The position numbers were made by a program, and so were the translations under genes. Shown here piece after piece: positions 10,464 through 18,578 of a DNA stretch of 41,821 bases (within the stretch, counting starts at the first letter, position 1; each line of letters opens with the position of its first letter). Where the stretch lies: positions 1-41,821 of the forward strand of contig NZ_JADPCJ010000022.1 of the NCBI RefSeq assembly GCF_015670795.1. The letters are read 5' to 3'. The notes beneath the pieces are model-generated. The model ran no database searches, was not told the origin of the DNA, and saw only the letters and a list, made by a program, of their open reading frames with translations. Source of the DNA: Collinsella aerofaciens. Lineage in GTDB: Bacteria; Actinomycetota; Coriobacteriia; Coriobacteriales; Coriobacteriaceae.

Positions 10464-10513
10464 AAAAAGGGCGCGACCCTAGGGTGTAAGCCCTATAAGG
10501 CCGCGCCCTTCTT
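10464..10513 (-). terminator. Intrinsic terminator between gapA and pgk
   Basis: On the minus strand the stem AAGGGCGCG / CGCGCCCTT carries an inner TAGGG / CCCTA helix and is followed by TTTTTATAAG. It sits about 35 bases after the gapA stop. Since pgk follows in the same direction, read-through or a promoter between 10408 and 10463 must serve pgk. Confidence 0.85.
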
Positions 10514-10547
10514 TAGACGCTCAACGAGCTATTCGCTAAAAGCTAAA

Positions 10548-11573
10548 TTAAGCAACGAACTTCTCGAAGTACTTGATGGTGCGGACCATCTGAGAGGTGT
10601 AGGAGTTCTCGTTGTCGTACCAAGAGGTGACCTGAACGAGGGTCTGGCCGTTGCCGAGGTCAGAGCACATGGTCTGAGTGGCGTCGAAGATGGAGCCGTG
10701 GGTCTCGCCGACGATGTCGCGGGAGACGATCTGGTCCTCGTTGTAGGCGAAGGTCTCGGGGATGGTCTCGGCGTAGGCCTTCATGGCAGCGTTGACCTCG
10801 TCGACGGTGACCTTCTTGTCAACGACGGCGTAGAGGTTGGTCAGCGAGCCGGTCGGCGTCGGGACGCGCTGGGCGGCACCGATGAGCTTGCCGTTGAGCT
10901 CGGGGAGAACCAGGCCGATGGCCTTGGCAGCGCCCGTGGTGTTCGGGACGATGTTCTCGGAGCAGGCGCGGGAGCGACGGAAGTTGCCCTTGCGCTGCGG
11001 GCCGTCGAGCGGCATCTGGTCGCCGGTGAAGGCATGGATGGTGGTCATGATGCCGGACACGATGGGAGCGAAGTCGTTCAGACCCTTGGCCATCGGGGCG
11101 AGGCAGTTGGTGGTGCAGGAAGCAGCGGAGATGATGTTGTCCTCAGCGGTCAGCGTCTCATGGTTGACGTTGTACACGATGGTGGGCAGATCGCTGCCGG
11201 CCGGAGCGGAGATGACGACCTTCTTGGCGCCAGCGTTGATGTGGGCCTGAGCCTTAGCCTTGCTGGTGTAGAAGCCGGTGCACTCGAGAACGACGTCGAC
11301 GTCGAGGTCGCCCCAAGGCAGGTTGTTGGCGTCGGCCTCCTTGTAGATCTTGATCTCCTTGCCGTCAACGGTGATGGAATCCTCGCCAGCAACGACCTCG
11401 TGATCGCGAGCGTAGTTGCCCTGCGTGGAGTCGTACTTCAGCAGGTAAGCGAGCATATCGGGAGAGGTGAGGTCGTTGATAGCGACGATCTCGGAGCCCT
11501 CATGACCGAACATCTGACGGAAAGCCAGACGACCGATGCGACCGAAGCCGTTAATAGCAACCTTTACTGCCAT
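10548..11573 (-). CDS. gapA: Glyceraldehyde-3-phosphate dehydrogenase, type I
   Basis: It oxidises glyceraldehyde 3-phosphate to 1,3-bisphosphoglycerate. The 341 residues include the Rossmann motif INGFGRIGR, Asp34 after the second strand (consistent with NAD preference), and the nucleophile Cys153 in [12 protein letters not shown]. The start at 11573 gives [12 protein letters not shown] and is preceded by AAAGGAG; the 34 open codons further upstream are not used. It is the first gene of the glycolytic block. A 14-bp LacI-type palindrome lies about 135 bases upstream. Confidence 0.97.
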   Translation of the reverse strand: MAVKVAINGFGRIGRLAFRQMFGHEGSEIVAINDLTSPDMLAYLLKYDSTQGNYARDHEVVAGEDSITVDGKEIKIYKEADANNLPWGDLDVDVVLECTGFYTSKAKAQAHINAGAKKVVISAPAGSDLPTIVYNVNHETLTAEDNIISAASCTTNCLAPMAKGLNDFAPIVSGIMTTIHAFTGDQMPLDGPQRKGNFRRSRACSENIVPNTTGAAKAIGLVLPELNGKLIGAAQRVPTPTGSLTNLYAVVDKKVTVDEVNAAMKAYAETIPETFAYNEDQIVSRDIVGETHGSIFDATQTMCSDLGNGQTLVQVTSWYDNENSYTSQMVRTIKYFEKFVA

Positions 11574-11645
11574 TGTGTCTCCTTTCGTAAGGCCCCCGCG
11601 AGCTACAGCGCCCGCCGTTGAGGCCCACAAACTAACCACTCGCCT

Positions 11646-11651
11646 AATATA
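11646..11651 (-). promoter_or_regulatory. Weak candidate -10 element for gapA
   Basis: TATATT on the minus strand, about 75 bases before the gapA ATG, is preceded by an A8 run and no convincing -35 hexamer. The position is plausible for a gapA promoter but the match is poor. Confidence 0.3.
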
Positions 11652-11707
11652 CCTTTTTTTTGACTTGAATTTCACGAGAATGCTCGAAATTGAAAAGCAA
11701 ATTTACG

Positions 11708-11721
11708 TTAAAACGTTTTAA
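11708..11721. promoter_or_regulatory. LacI-type operator candidate upstream of gapA
   Basis: TTAAAACGTTTTAA is a perfect 14-bp palindrome with the central AAACGTTT that many LacI-family regulators bind. It lies in the whiA-gapA gap upstream of the candidate -10. A related AAACGTTT core occurs at 24415-24422 upstream of the sialic acid operon. Function is inferred from shape only. Confidence 0.45.
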
Positions 11722-11766
11722 AGACTAAAATAGCAGCTAAATCCGTATATAAGTCGTTACTTCAAA

Positions 11767-12696
11767 CTACCTGTTTGCTTCAATGAGCTTTTCAAGCCGT
11801 AAAACACGATGGTAGAGGGCTGACTTCGACAAGGGAGGGTCAGCCATCTCCCCCAAATCACGCAGCGACAGATCAGGATAGCGCTCGCGCAGGTCGCAAA
11901 AGACCGCCAAGGCATCCGGAAGCGCATCGCGAAGGCCACGCTGCTCGAGCTCGTCGATAAGCGCAAGCTGATGTTGGGCAGCACCGGCGCTTCTGGTTTG
12001 GTTGGCGAGCTCGGCATTCACGCGACGGTTCACATCGTTCTTAACCAACTTGACCGCGCGCGCCTCCTCAATCTCGGCAACGCTGCGCTTGGCACCAATC
12101 AGCTTTAATAGATGCTCGATTTCCTCGGCGCTCTTAATGTACACGGCATATGACCCCCGCCGTGCATTAACACGAGCATGGACCCCAATCTGCTCCAACA
12201 GATTGCAAAGTCCCTTGGCATATTGCTCGCCCTGCACAGCGATCTCCAAATGAAAATCGCCGCGTGGATCGGCCACGAAGCCGCCCGCGATGAGCGCGCC
12301 GCGGATATAGGCAAGTCTACAGCAAGGACGGGCAACGATATGTCGGGGTACGCCGGCGACAAGTCCTCCCCTACGGTCGAGGATACCCAGCAGAACCAAG
12401 GCCTTATCCAGGTCTGGCTGATCAGGCAAGGTGATGAGGTAGTTTCGAACCTTATGCAAGACAGATTTGCGGACGGTGAACTCCGTTTTGAGCTTAAGGA
12501 TACGATGCGTCAGCGTGATCATCGTGCGCGCGACGGCTCCCGTCTCAGTCGCAACGGTCAAACGATACCGCCCAGAGCCGGCAAGGGAGAGCGTACCACT
12601 CACGCGCGTGAGGGCGGCGAGCGTCGACAAGTCGCAGTATTCACATTCGGGTTCGCAGCGCGCAAGCTCGTCGCGCACCTCAGCGGTAAACGACAT
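11767..12696 (-). CDS. whiA: Sporulation/cell-division regulator WhiA
   Basis: WhiA is a DNA-binding protein with a LAGLIDADG-like N-terminal fold and a C-terminal helix-turn-helix, conserved in Gram-positive bacteria. In actinobacteria it controls division genes. The 309 residues open with MSFTAEVRDELA, the usual start. The central part contains RGALIAGGFVADPRGDFHLEI, the LAGLIDADG remnant. The HTH lies near YPDLSLRDLGEMADPPLSKSA at the C-terminus. It starts 6 bases after rapZ. No terminator follows it clearly, so gapA may receive read-through. Confidence 0.94.
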   Translation of the reverse strand: MSFTAEVRDELARCEPECEYCDLSTLAALTRVSGTLSLAGSGRYRLTVATETGAVARTMITLTHRILKLKTEFTVRKSVLHKVRNYLITLPDQPDLDKALVLLGILDRRGGLVAGVPRHIVARPCCRLAYIRGALIAGGFVADPRGDFHLEIAVQGEQYAKGLCNLLEQIGVHARVNARRGSYAVYIKSAEEIEHLLKLIGAKRSVAEIEEARAVKLVKNDVNRRVNAELANQTRSAGAAQHQLALIDELEQRGLRDALPDALAVFCDLRERYPDLSLRDLGEMADPPLSKSALYHRVLRLEKLIEANR

Positions 12697-12702
12697 GCAG
12701 GC

Positions 12703-13623
12703 CTATGCCTTCGTGTTGGCGCGCGACAGGTCGCGGTGGGAGATGCTCACATGATACTGAGCGCCTTCCAGGTAACGGGCCGTGGCCTCGGCAATGGCAA
12801 CGCTGCGATGCTGGCCGCCCGTGCAGCCGATGGCGATAGAAAGCTGCGGCTTACCCTCCGCGATATAGCCTGGCATCACCGTATCGAGCAGCTGTGTCCA
12901 AGCCTTCCAAAACTCCTGCGTCTTGGGATGGTCCAGAACAAAATCAGAGACCTTTTTATCGAGACCGGTCATCGTGCGCATCTCGGGATCGTAGAACGGA
13001 TTGGGCAGGAAGCGGACGTCGATCATAATGTCCGCCTCGACGGGCATGCCGTGCTTAAAGCCAAACGAGAACACGTGGACGTCCATGAGCTGCTGGTCGG
13101 ACAGCTCGGAAAATGCCATACGTAGCTTGTTGCGCAGCGCAGAGGTACGCAGACGGCTCGTGTCGATAATCATATCGGCTCGGTCGCGCACGCCCTGCAG
13201 CTGAAGGCGCTCGCGCTGAATGGCATCGGCCGTAGTCTCCCCCGGCTTGGCAATGGGATGACGGCGGCGATTTTCGCTGTAGCGACGAATCAGCACCTCG
13301 TCAGAGGCCTCGAGAAACACGATGTCACAGCTCATCTCGCGCTCCTCGAGTGCGGCAACGGCATCGAGCAGCTCATCGAACAAGCCCTGGCTGCGCAGGT
13401 CGCAGGTGACGGCAAGATGCCTGCCCACGCCCGTATTGATGCCGACGAGTTCGGCAAGCTGGGCGATCAGACGCGGAGGCAAGTTGTCGATGCAAAAGTA
13501 GCCCATGTCCTCGAACACATGCATGGCCTGCGTTCGGCCCGATCCAGACATTCCGGTGATGATGACGATATCGGGGATGCGCTCCGAGCGCTCCGCCGCA
13601 TCCATGGCATCTCCCTTTTGCAT
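12703..13623 (-). CDS. rapZ: RapZ-type nucleotide- and RNA-binding protein
   Basis: This RapZ/YvcJ family member has 306 residues. The P-loop is GMSGSGRT (24-31), with Arg at position 30 where most P-loops have Lys; from memory the same replacement is usual in actinobacterial RapZ. EDMGYFCIDNLPP, DVRFLPNPFY and the C-terminal IAIGCTGGQHRSVAIAE block are family hallmarks. Two ATGs are possible: 13623 (AGGAGG five bases upstream) and 13605 (GGGAG upstream). In E. coli RapZ controls glmS through small RNAs; its role in actinobacteria is uncertain. The gene usually found next, yvcK, is absent here. Confidence 0.93.
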   Translation of the reverse strand: MQKGDAMDAAERSERIPDIVIITGMSGSGRTQAMHVFEDMGYFCIDNLPPRLIAQLAELVGINTGVGRHLAVTCDLRSQGLFDELLDAVAALEEREMSCDIVFLEASDEVLIRRYSENRRRHPIAKPGETTADAIQRERLQLQGVRDRADMIIDTSRLRTSALRNKLRMAFSELSDQQLMDVHVFSFGFKHGMPVEADIMIDVRFLPNPFYDPEMRTMTGLDKKVSDFVLDHPKTQEFWKAWTQLLDTVMPGYIAEGKPQLSIAIGCTGGQHRSVAIAEATARYLEGAQYHVSISHRDLSRANTKA

Positions 13624-13635
13624 GTGCGCCTCCTA

Positions 13636-13672
13636 AAACAAGCGCGGGACCCGGCCAGCGGATCCCGCGCGA
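13636..13672 (-). terminator. Intrinsic terminator of the sialic acid operon
   Basis: The stem GCGCGGGA / TCCCGCGC has a 13-base loop and is followed on the minus strand by TTGTTTTA. It lies about 50 bases after the nanE stop and just ahead of the rapZ ribosome binding site, so it separates the catabolic operon from rapZ. A TATACT at 13689-13694 lies upstream of it, so a rapZ leader containing this hairpin is also possible. Confidence 0.75.
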
Positions 13673-13721
13673 TCAATTGCCTTTATTGAGTATACCGCCC
13701 CGAGCGGATACGAGGCCTGTC

Positions 13722-14408
13722 TTACGCCTCAAGCGCAGCCTTGAACCAACTTGTAATACTCGTGGGATGCGTGATGGCGGTGCCGACGACAACGGCCCAG
13801 GCGCCAGCATCGATCGCGGCGCGAGCCTCCTCGGGCGTGTGCACGCGGCCCTCGCAGATGATGGGAAGACCGGGGAATTCCTCGGTCGCCTGACGCAGGA
13901 GCGGCAGATCGGGGCCATCGGCCATGGTGCAGTCGATGGCAGCGACACCGTGAGAAAGCGTGGTAGATACCAGGTCGAAGCCCATATCAACCGCACGGCG
14001 AATGTCCTCGATGGTGGCACAATCCGCCATCAGGAGCACACCCTCCTCGTGCAGCGGGCGGAAGGTATCCTCGACCGACTTGCCGTCGGGACGCGGACGA
14101 TCGGTGGCGTCGATCGCCACGATATCGGCACCCGCAGCAACGCAGGCGCGAGCGTGACGCAGCGTCGGCGTGATGTAAACGCCCTCGTGCCCATCCTTCC
14201 ACAGGCCGATAACGGGGACCTCACAGCGACCCTTAATGGCGGCAATGTCGGCAAGGCCCTGGCAGCGAATGGCGGCGGCGCCGCCGAGCTCGCAAGCACG
14301 AGACATTTGAGCCATGGTCTCGGGCGTACGAAGCGGCTCGCCCATATACGCCTGAACGCTCACGACGAGCTTGCCCTTCAGGGACTGGATCAAAGGATCA
14401 ACGGTCAT
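13722..14408 (-). CDS. nanE: N-acylglucosamine-6-phosphate 2-epimerase NanE
   Basis: It converts N-acetylmannosamine 6-phosphate to N-acetylglucosamine 6-phosphate in sialic acid breakdown. The 228 residues form a TIM barrel. Near the N-terminus is KLVVSVQAYMGEPL, then catalytic Lys in VIGLWKDGHEGVYITP, Asp in IDATDRPRP and a phosphate-binding end CEGRVHTPEEA ... WAVVVGTAITHP. The start at 14408 gives MTVDPLIQSLKGKLVV with GAAAGG eleven bases upstream; the 38 open codons further up fall in a structured intergenic hairpin. It is the last gene of the operon, followed by a terminator. Confidence 0.92.
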   Translation of the reverse strand: MTVDPLIQSLKGKLVVSVQAYMGEPLRTPETMAQMSRACELGGAAAIRCQGLADIAAIKGRCEVPVIGLWKDGHEGVYITPTLRHARACVAAGADIVAIDATDRPRPDGKSVEDTFRPLHEEGVLLMADCATIEDIRRAVDMGFDLVSTTLSHGVAAIDCTMADGPDLPLLRQATEEFPGLPIICEGRVHTPEEARAAIDAGAWAVVVGTAITHPTSITSWFKAALEA

Positions 14409-14434
14409 GTTCGACTCAACCTTTCTCAAAAACA

Positions 14435-14532
14435 GCCTTCTGAGACACCGCACCTTGACGTTCAAACCGTCGCTCGCGTACCGAAGTACGCTTCGCTCCT
14501 CTTTCACGTCAATCTGCGGCACCTCAGAAGGC
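14435..14532 (-). ncRNA. Structured RNA hairpin, copy 1 (between nanK and nanE)
   Basis: This is a 98-bp imperfect palindrome with co-centred arms. Read on the minus strand, the outer 10 bp (GCCTTCTGAG) pair perfectly. An inner helix TTGACGT / ACGTCAA and an apical GCGTAC-TTCG-GTACGC with a cUUCGg tetraloop follow. Mismatches at + 14445-14447 become G-U pairs only in the minus-strand RNA. It shares blocks AGGTGCC..AGAT.G.CG.GAA and ACGGTT(T)GAACG with copy 2 at 15584-15689. It ends 26 bases before the nanE start. Whether it is a cis element, processed RNA or mobile hairpin is unknown. Confidence 0.6.
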
Positions 14533-14549
14533 GCACTTGGTAGCTATGT

Positions 14550-15515
14550 TTATTTCAACGACGCAAGAAGGTGTTCGGCGGCACCGATGAGCGGAGCATC
14601 GCCCTCAAGAGAACCGATGAGGATCGGCGTGTCCTGAAGCGGATCGAGCGCCTGGCTGGCATAGCCCTCGTGTACCGAATCCTTCCACGTCTGTGAACGC
14701 CAATCGGGACCTTGGTGAATCACGCCACCCGAAAGCACGATGACCTCAGGGTCCAGGATGTTAGCGAGCGAGCCCAAGCTGGCACCCAGCGCAAAGCCGG
14801 CGTCATGGATGACCTCAGTCGCCTTTGCGTCGCCCGCGCGGCACAGGTCGTTTACATCGCGACCGACCGAAGGACGGCTGGGGTCGACGCGGCCAAAGCG
14901 CTCGTCGTACATGCGACCAATGGAAGTGCCCGAAGCAACAGACTCAAGATGGCCAGAACGCCCGCAGGCGCAGGGAATGCCGGCGGCAGCCGAGCACTCG
15001 ATGTGGCCCATATGACCGGCAGCACCGTGGAAGCCCTGCATCACGCGGCCGTTCTCGACATATGCGCCGCCGATGCCCGTACCGATGCCCAGACACAAGA
15101 CGGAGAACTTGCCCTTGCCGACGCCCCAGTGGGCCTCGCCCAGAGCATGAGCCTGCACGTCGCCCACCACGGCAACGGGAAGACCAAGGTCCTCGCGCAG
15201 ACGCGGCCCCAACTGAACGCCAGACCAGCCGGGCATGATCTCGTTGGCGTAGGCGATGGCGCCCGTCTTGGGGTCGACGACACCGGCGGCGCCAATACCG
15301 ATACCGAGGACCTCGACATCGGGGTTCGCCTCGAGAGCAGCCTTGATGGACGCCTCGATGCGCTGGAAAACTGCCTCGCCGCCTTCTTGGGCCTCGGTGG
15401 GAACCTCGGCTTCAAAGACCGGATGGGGCACGCCGCCATCAGCCGGATACTCCATAATGGCAGTCGCAATCTTGGTGCCGCCGATATCGACGGAGCAAAC
15501 GTACTTGTTCTCCAT
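14550..15515 (-). CDS. nanK: ROK-family sugar kinase, probable N-acetylmannosamine kinase
   Basis: It probably phosphorylates N-acetylmannosamine released by the lyase next door. The 321 residues show the ATP motif DIGGTK (10-15), GIGIGAAGVVD, a catalytic Asp119 (VVGDVQAHALGE) and the ROK zinc motif with His168, Cys182 and Cys184. The third cysteine is His189 (CACGRSGHLE), a variant I recall from other actinobacteria. The start at 15515 is preceded by AAGGAG; nine more codons are open upstream. ROK kinases include glucokinases, so substrate assignment rests on its place between nanA and nanE. Confidence 0.82.
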   Translation of the reverse strand: MENKYVCSVDIGGTKIATAIMEYPADGGVPHPVFEAEVPTEAQEGGEAVFQRIEASIKAALEANPDVEVLGIGIGAAGVVDPKTGAIAYANEIMPGWSGVQLGPRLREDLGLPVAVVGDVQAHALGEAHWGVGKGKFSVLCLGIGTGIGGAYVENGRVMQGFHGAAGHMGHIECSAAAGIPCACGRSGHLESVASGTSIGRMYDERFGRVDPSRPSVGRDVNDLCRAGDAKATEVIHDAGFALGASLGSLANILDPEVIVLSGGVIHQGPDWRSQTWKDSVHEGYASQALDPLQDTPILIGSLEGDAPLIGAAEHLLASLK

Positions 15516-15583
15516 GTCGCTCTCCTTAGGAGATATAAACAACTACAGGAAATGCGCCGTCAGGCTAGCCGTCACAGCGCGGT

Positions 15584-15689
15584 AAAGGTTTTCCAGGTGC
15601 CCGAGATCGCCGAGAAGCCGTGTGGCCATTGACCTAATGGGTCATGGCCGCACGGTTGAACGGCGAGGTCGGGTGCCTGGGAAAGCTTT
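15584..15689 (+). ncRNA. Structured RNA hairpin, copy 2 (between nanA and nanK, opposite orientation)
   Basis: This is a 106-bp imperfect palindrome centred at 15636.5 that fills most of the nanA-nanK gap and overlaps the nanA stop. Six arm mismatches (15592/15681, 15598/15675, 15599/15674, 15617/15656, 15623/15650, 15631/15642) are G-U pairs in the plus-strand RNA but A-C clashes in the minus strand, so the fold favours + transcription, antisense to the operon. The stems CCAGGTGCCCGA / TCGGGTGCCTGG and TCGCCG / CGGCGA match copy 1 in position with compensatory base changes. Confidence 0.6.
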
Positions 15690-16608
15690 AAAGGAGGCCG
15701 TTGTCCTGGAGGACCTTCTTAATCGCCTCGACGTTCTCACCGGTCATGGCCTTCACCGGGCGCGGCATGGTCGGGCTGTCGAAGATGCCCATGAGGTTCA
15801 TAGCGGTCTTGAAGGCGCCGACGCCACCGGCATAGCCCTGGACGCCCGAGGTGACATCCCAGATGTGGGAGATCTCATTGAGACGATCCTGCTCGGCCTT
15901 GACGGTAGCCCAGTCACCAGCCTGAGCGGCCTTCCACTGACGCACGTAGCCCTCGGGCTCAACGTTGGCGAGACCCGGGACGGAACCGTCAGCGCCGCCG
16001 AGATAGGCGCCGTCGACAACAACCTCGTGACCGGTGAGGATGCTCATCGGATGGCCGTTCTTCTCGTTCTCCTGAACGAGGTAGCGGAACGAGATGTCAT
16101 CACCCGAGGAATCCTTGACGCCAGCAAGGACGCCCTCGGCGCCGAGCTTGGCAAGGAGCTTCCAGGGGAGCTTGGTGTGAACGCAGACGGGAATGTCATA
16201 GGCAAAGATGGGCAGGTCGAGCTCCTCGTGCAGGATGCGGAAGTGCTCCTCGACCTCGGTCATACCCTGCAGGGCATAGAACGGGCAGGTGGCGACGAGG
16301 GCATCGGCGCCCAGCTCCTGGGCGACCTTGCCGTGCTCAATCATGCGCTCGGTCTCGGTATCGATGATGCCGACCAGAACAGGCACACGGTGGTCGACGA
16401 TACGAACGGCCTCGGCGATAATCTGGCGACGGCGCTCATCGGTGGAGAAGACGACCTCGCCCGAAGACCCCAAGAAGAACAGACCATCGACGCCGGCATC
16501 GATCATGCGGTTGATGCTGCGCTCAAAGGAGGCAACGTCGAGCTGGTGGTCTTCGGTATCGGGAACAACGACGGGAGGGATAACGCCGGTGAATTTCTGA
16601 GTTGCCAC
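15688..16608 (-). CDS. nanA: N-acetylneuraminate lyase-type aldolase (DapA superfamily)
   Basis: It probably cleaves N-acetylneuraminate to N-acetylmannosamine and pyruvate. The 306-residue TIM barrel has GSSGE (47-51), Tyr137 in YDIP and the Schiff-base Lys165 in GVKDSSGD, the same numbers as I recall for E. coli NanA. In the sugar-tail pocket the GYDE motif of E. coli reads TGHE (192-195): Glu is kept and Asp is replaced by His. The GTG at 16608 follows AAGGAG; an upstream ATG gives an unlikely N-terminus. DapA-fold enzymes vary in substrate, so the call relies on NanE and the ROK kinase alongside. Confidence 0.82.
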   Translation of the reverse strand: MATQKFTGVIPPVVVPDTEDHQLDVASFERSINRMIDAGVDGLFFLGSSGEVVFSTDERRRQIIAEAVRIVDHRVPVLVGIIDTETERMIEHGKVAQELGADALVATCPFYALQGMTEVEEHFRILHEELDLPIFAYDIPVCVHTKLPWKLLAKLGAEGVLAGVKDSSGDDISFRYLVQENEKNGHPMSILTGHEVVVDGAYLGGADGSVPGLANVEPEGYVRQWKAAQAGDWATVKAEQDRLNEISHIWDVTSGVQGYAGGVGAFKTAMNLMGIFDSPTMPRPVKAMTGENVEAIKKVLQDNGLL

Positions 16609-16631
16609 AAGAATCTCCTTAGCTGTCTGGC

Positions 16632-16650
16632 GAGCGGCCCTATGCCGCTC
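16632..16650 (-). other. Short intercistronic hairpin upstream of nanA
   Basis: GAGCGGC / GCCGCTC is a perfect 7-bp stem with a 5-base loop, between the stop of the degenerate esterase gene (16677) and the nanA start (16608). There is no U-tract, so it is more likely a stability or processing element than a terminator. Confidence 0.4.
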
Positions 16651-16676
16651 ACTCTTGTTGGCAGTGTCCAGGCCGT

Positions 16677-17528
16677 CTAGGCCAAAGAACACGGATAGAA
16701 CGTTTGGTTAAAGAAGTCGACGACTTCGTTTTCGAACGCGTTAATACGCTCATGAGCGTATTTGGCATAGATGATATGCCTCCGGTCACACTCAAGACCG
16801 TTGAATACGGCAAACTGACCCTTGGGGTCGCTCACGGTATCCATGAGCGACGTGCCCATGAGCACCGATCCGCGCACCCGAGACGACAGAGCCTCGAGGC
16901 CACCGGGAATTGGATTGGCAACCGCCGTGCAGGCAAGTCCGCGCTCGTCCAGAGCAGAAACCGCCAGCGCGACACCGCCGCCAAGACCCTCGCCCCATGC
17001 AAAAATGCGATCGGGATCCATGCCATCAAGATTGCGCGCGACCTTCGCCAACGCGCAGCCCCAACGGACGCGCTTGACAAAAGCGGGCGAAGCAATCCCC
17101 CACTGCAGGTCGTCCGCACCAGCAACATCGTCATCCAGCGCGAGAACGGCATACCCCATGGCGGCAAATCTCGTCATGTGATGCCATCCACGCACGGGTC
17201 GATCGATGTCGTGAAACATCAGGCACAGCGGCACGCGCTCAGACACTCGGGCACGACCGACAGGCTCGATCAAACGAGCGTGAATCGCATCGTCACCGAG
17301 CTCAAAGGAGACCTCCGAGTAACGGGCGCAGGGGTTAACAAAGTCAATCGCCGTAATGGCCAGGCCTTGAATCTCAAGATTCGAAGCGCATGTCTCTAAA
17401 TCAGAAACATCTGCTTGGACATCACCGCGCCAGTCCCGATATTCTGCGAGCCTTGACGAAACCGTTCCAGGCATCTCCGCGAGCCCGGGGACGATCAGCT
17501 CGTCGATATTGCTCTCGCACTTAGACAT
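16677..17528 (-). CDS. CE7-like esterase paralogue lacking the nucleophile serine
   Basis: This 283-residue alpha/beta hydrolase resembles the CE7 protein encoded just upstream. Its FAWGEGLGGGVAL aligns with FVNGASQGGGLGI, so the nucleophile serine is Glu180. The oxyanion segment FHGYPG reads FHDIDR, and CPP after the catalytic Asp reads SDP. Asp230 and His259 are kept. The pattern suggests loss of ester hydrolysis, leaving a possible binding or regulatory partner. Its start overlaps the stop of the active paralogue by 8 bases, implying coupled translation. The frame is intact, so it is not an obvious pseudogene. What it binds is unknown. Confidence 0.75.
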   Translation of the reverse strand: MSKCESNIDELIVPGLAEMPGTVSSRLAEYRDWRGDVQADVSDLETCASNLEIQGLAITAIDFVNPCARYSEVSFELGDDAIHARLIEPVGRARVSERVPLCLMFHDIDRPVRGWHHMTRFAAMGYAVLALDDDVAGADDLQWGIASPAFVKRVRWGCALAKVARNLDGMDPDRIFAWGEGLGGGVALAVSALDERGLACTAVANPIPGGLEALSSRVRGSVLMGTSLMDTVSDPKGQFAVFNGLECDRRHIIYAKYAHERINAFENEVVDFFNQTFYPCSLA

Positions 17529-18498
17529 GAGCCTCCCCTCCCTCGCAGAAAAACGGAATGATCAGATCGTCAAAGTCCTGAATCTCCTCGTGGCCAAAGC
17601 CCTCAAAGAACTCGCGTCGCTTCTCACAGGCCAGATTGTTGTAGACCGCAAACTGCGTCGCCGGCGGACAGACGATATCGGCTGTGCCCGTGCCAAACAG
17701 CACGGGGCATTTGACCATGGGGGCAAAGTTCTTGGAATCGAAGTACGCCAGTTTGGCATAGGCCTCCTCAATACGAGTCGAGTCCTCGTCAAACCAACGC
17801 GACCAATAACGCAGGCCTTCATAAGCGATATCGTCGGCATCCAGATCCCAAACAAGGCGGAAATCCGACAGGAAGGGATAGAGGATGGCAGCGCGATTGA
17901 TAAGCTCACTATTAAGCGCGCAGGTCGCAATGCCCAAACCGCCGCCCTGCGATGCGCCGTTCACAAATACGCGGGAAAGATCGATGCCCTCGAGCTCGCG
18001 AACAATACGGCACAGAATGCGGATATCCTGGTGCAAGCGGACATAGTAAAGATTGGCCGGGTCGCCGTCGATACCGGCGACGATATGCCCAGCAACCGTC
18101 GTGCCTTCAAATCCACCAATATCCTCGGAGGGGCCACCCTGGCCAGGACAATCGAGAGCGATGAGTGCCATGCCCATGCCCGCAAACGACGCCTGCTCGA
18201 ACCAGCTGCGGCTTGCACCCGGATAGCCGTGGAACTGTAGCACCAGCGGCACGGGCTCGTCCGAAACCGGCTGGAGATACTTGGCATGCAGGCGTGCACC
18301 GCACATGCCGGTATACCAGAGGTCGAAAAACCGACAGGTCGCGGAATCCGCAACCGAAGCCGCCTCAATCGCATAGTCGAGCTCGACGGCGTCGGCCTCG
18401 GCCATGCGGTCCTTCCAAAAGAGATCGAAATCCGATGGACGGGGCATAGCGCCTCGATATTCACCAAATTGCTGTTGTAGCTCCTGAGCACTTGGCAT
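17521..18498 (-). CDS. CE7-family acetyl esterase (acetylxylan esterase / cephalosporin-C deacetylase type)
   Basis: This alpha/beta hydrolase has 325 residues, the normal CE7 length, and no signal peptide, so it is cytoplasmic. The catalytic triad is visible: Ser183 in GASQGG, Asp274 in GTADIVCPP and His303 in GFGHEE. The oxyanion segment is FHGYPG (89-94), and the CE7 motif RGQ is replaced by PGQGG. CE7 enzymes remove O-acetyl groups from small sugars. In this operon the likely job is to deacetylate imported O-acetylated sialic acid, an inference. The ATG at 18498 is chosen; a TTG at 18513 abuts the ribosome binding site. Confidence 0.85.
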   Translation of the reverse strand: MPSAQELQQQFGEYRGAMPRPSDFDLFWKDRMAEADAVELDYAIEAASVADSATCRFFDLWYTGMCGARLHAKYLQPVSDEPVPLVLQFHGYPGASRSWFEQASFAGMGMALIALDCPGQGGPSEDIGGFEGTTVAGHIVAGIDGDPANLYYVRLHQDIRILCRIVRELEGIDLSRVFVNGASQGGGLGIATCALNSELINRAAILYPFLSDFRLVWDLDADDIAYEGLRYWSRWFDEDSTRIEEAYAKLAYFDSKNFAPMVKCPVLFGTGTADIVCPPATQFAVYNNLACEKRREFFEGFGHEEIQDFDDLIIPFFCEGGEAHV

Positions 18499-18534
18499 GG
18501 CTCGTGAACCCAACCTTTCGAAATCGCAACGGAG

Positions 18535-18562
18535 GTGCGCCCGGCAAGGGAACCGGGCGCAC
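18535..18562 (-). other. Intercistronic hairpin between importer and esterase genes
   Basis: GTGCGCCCGG / CCGGGCGCAC is a perfect 10-bp stem with an 8-base loop, lying 17 bases after the ATPase stop. The following minus-strand sequence is CTCCGTTG, with no U-tract, so it probably protects or punctuates the mRNA and does not end it. Confidence 0.5.
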
Positions 18563-18578
18563 GGGAGGGAAAGCGAGG

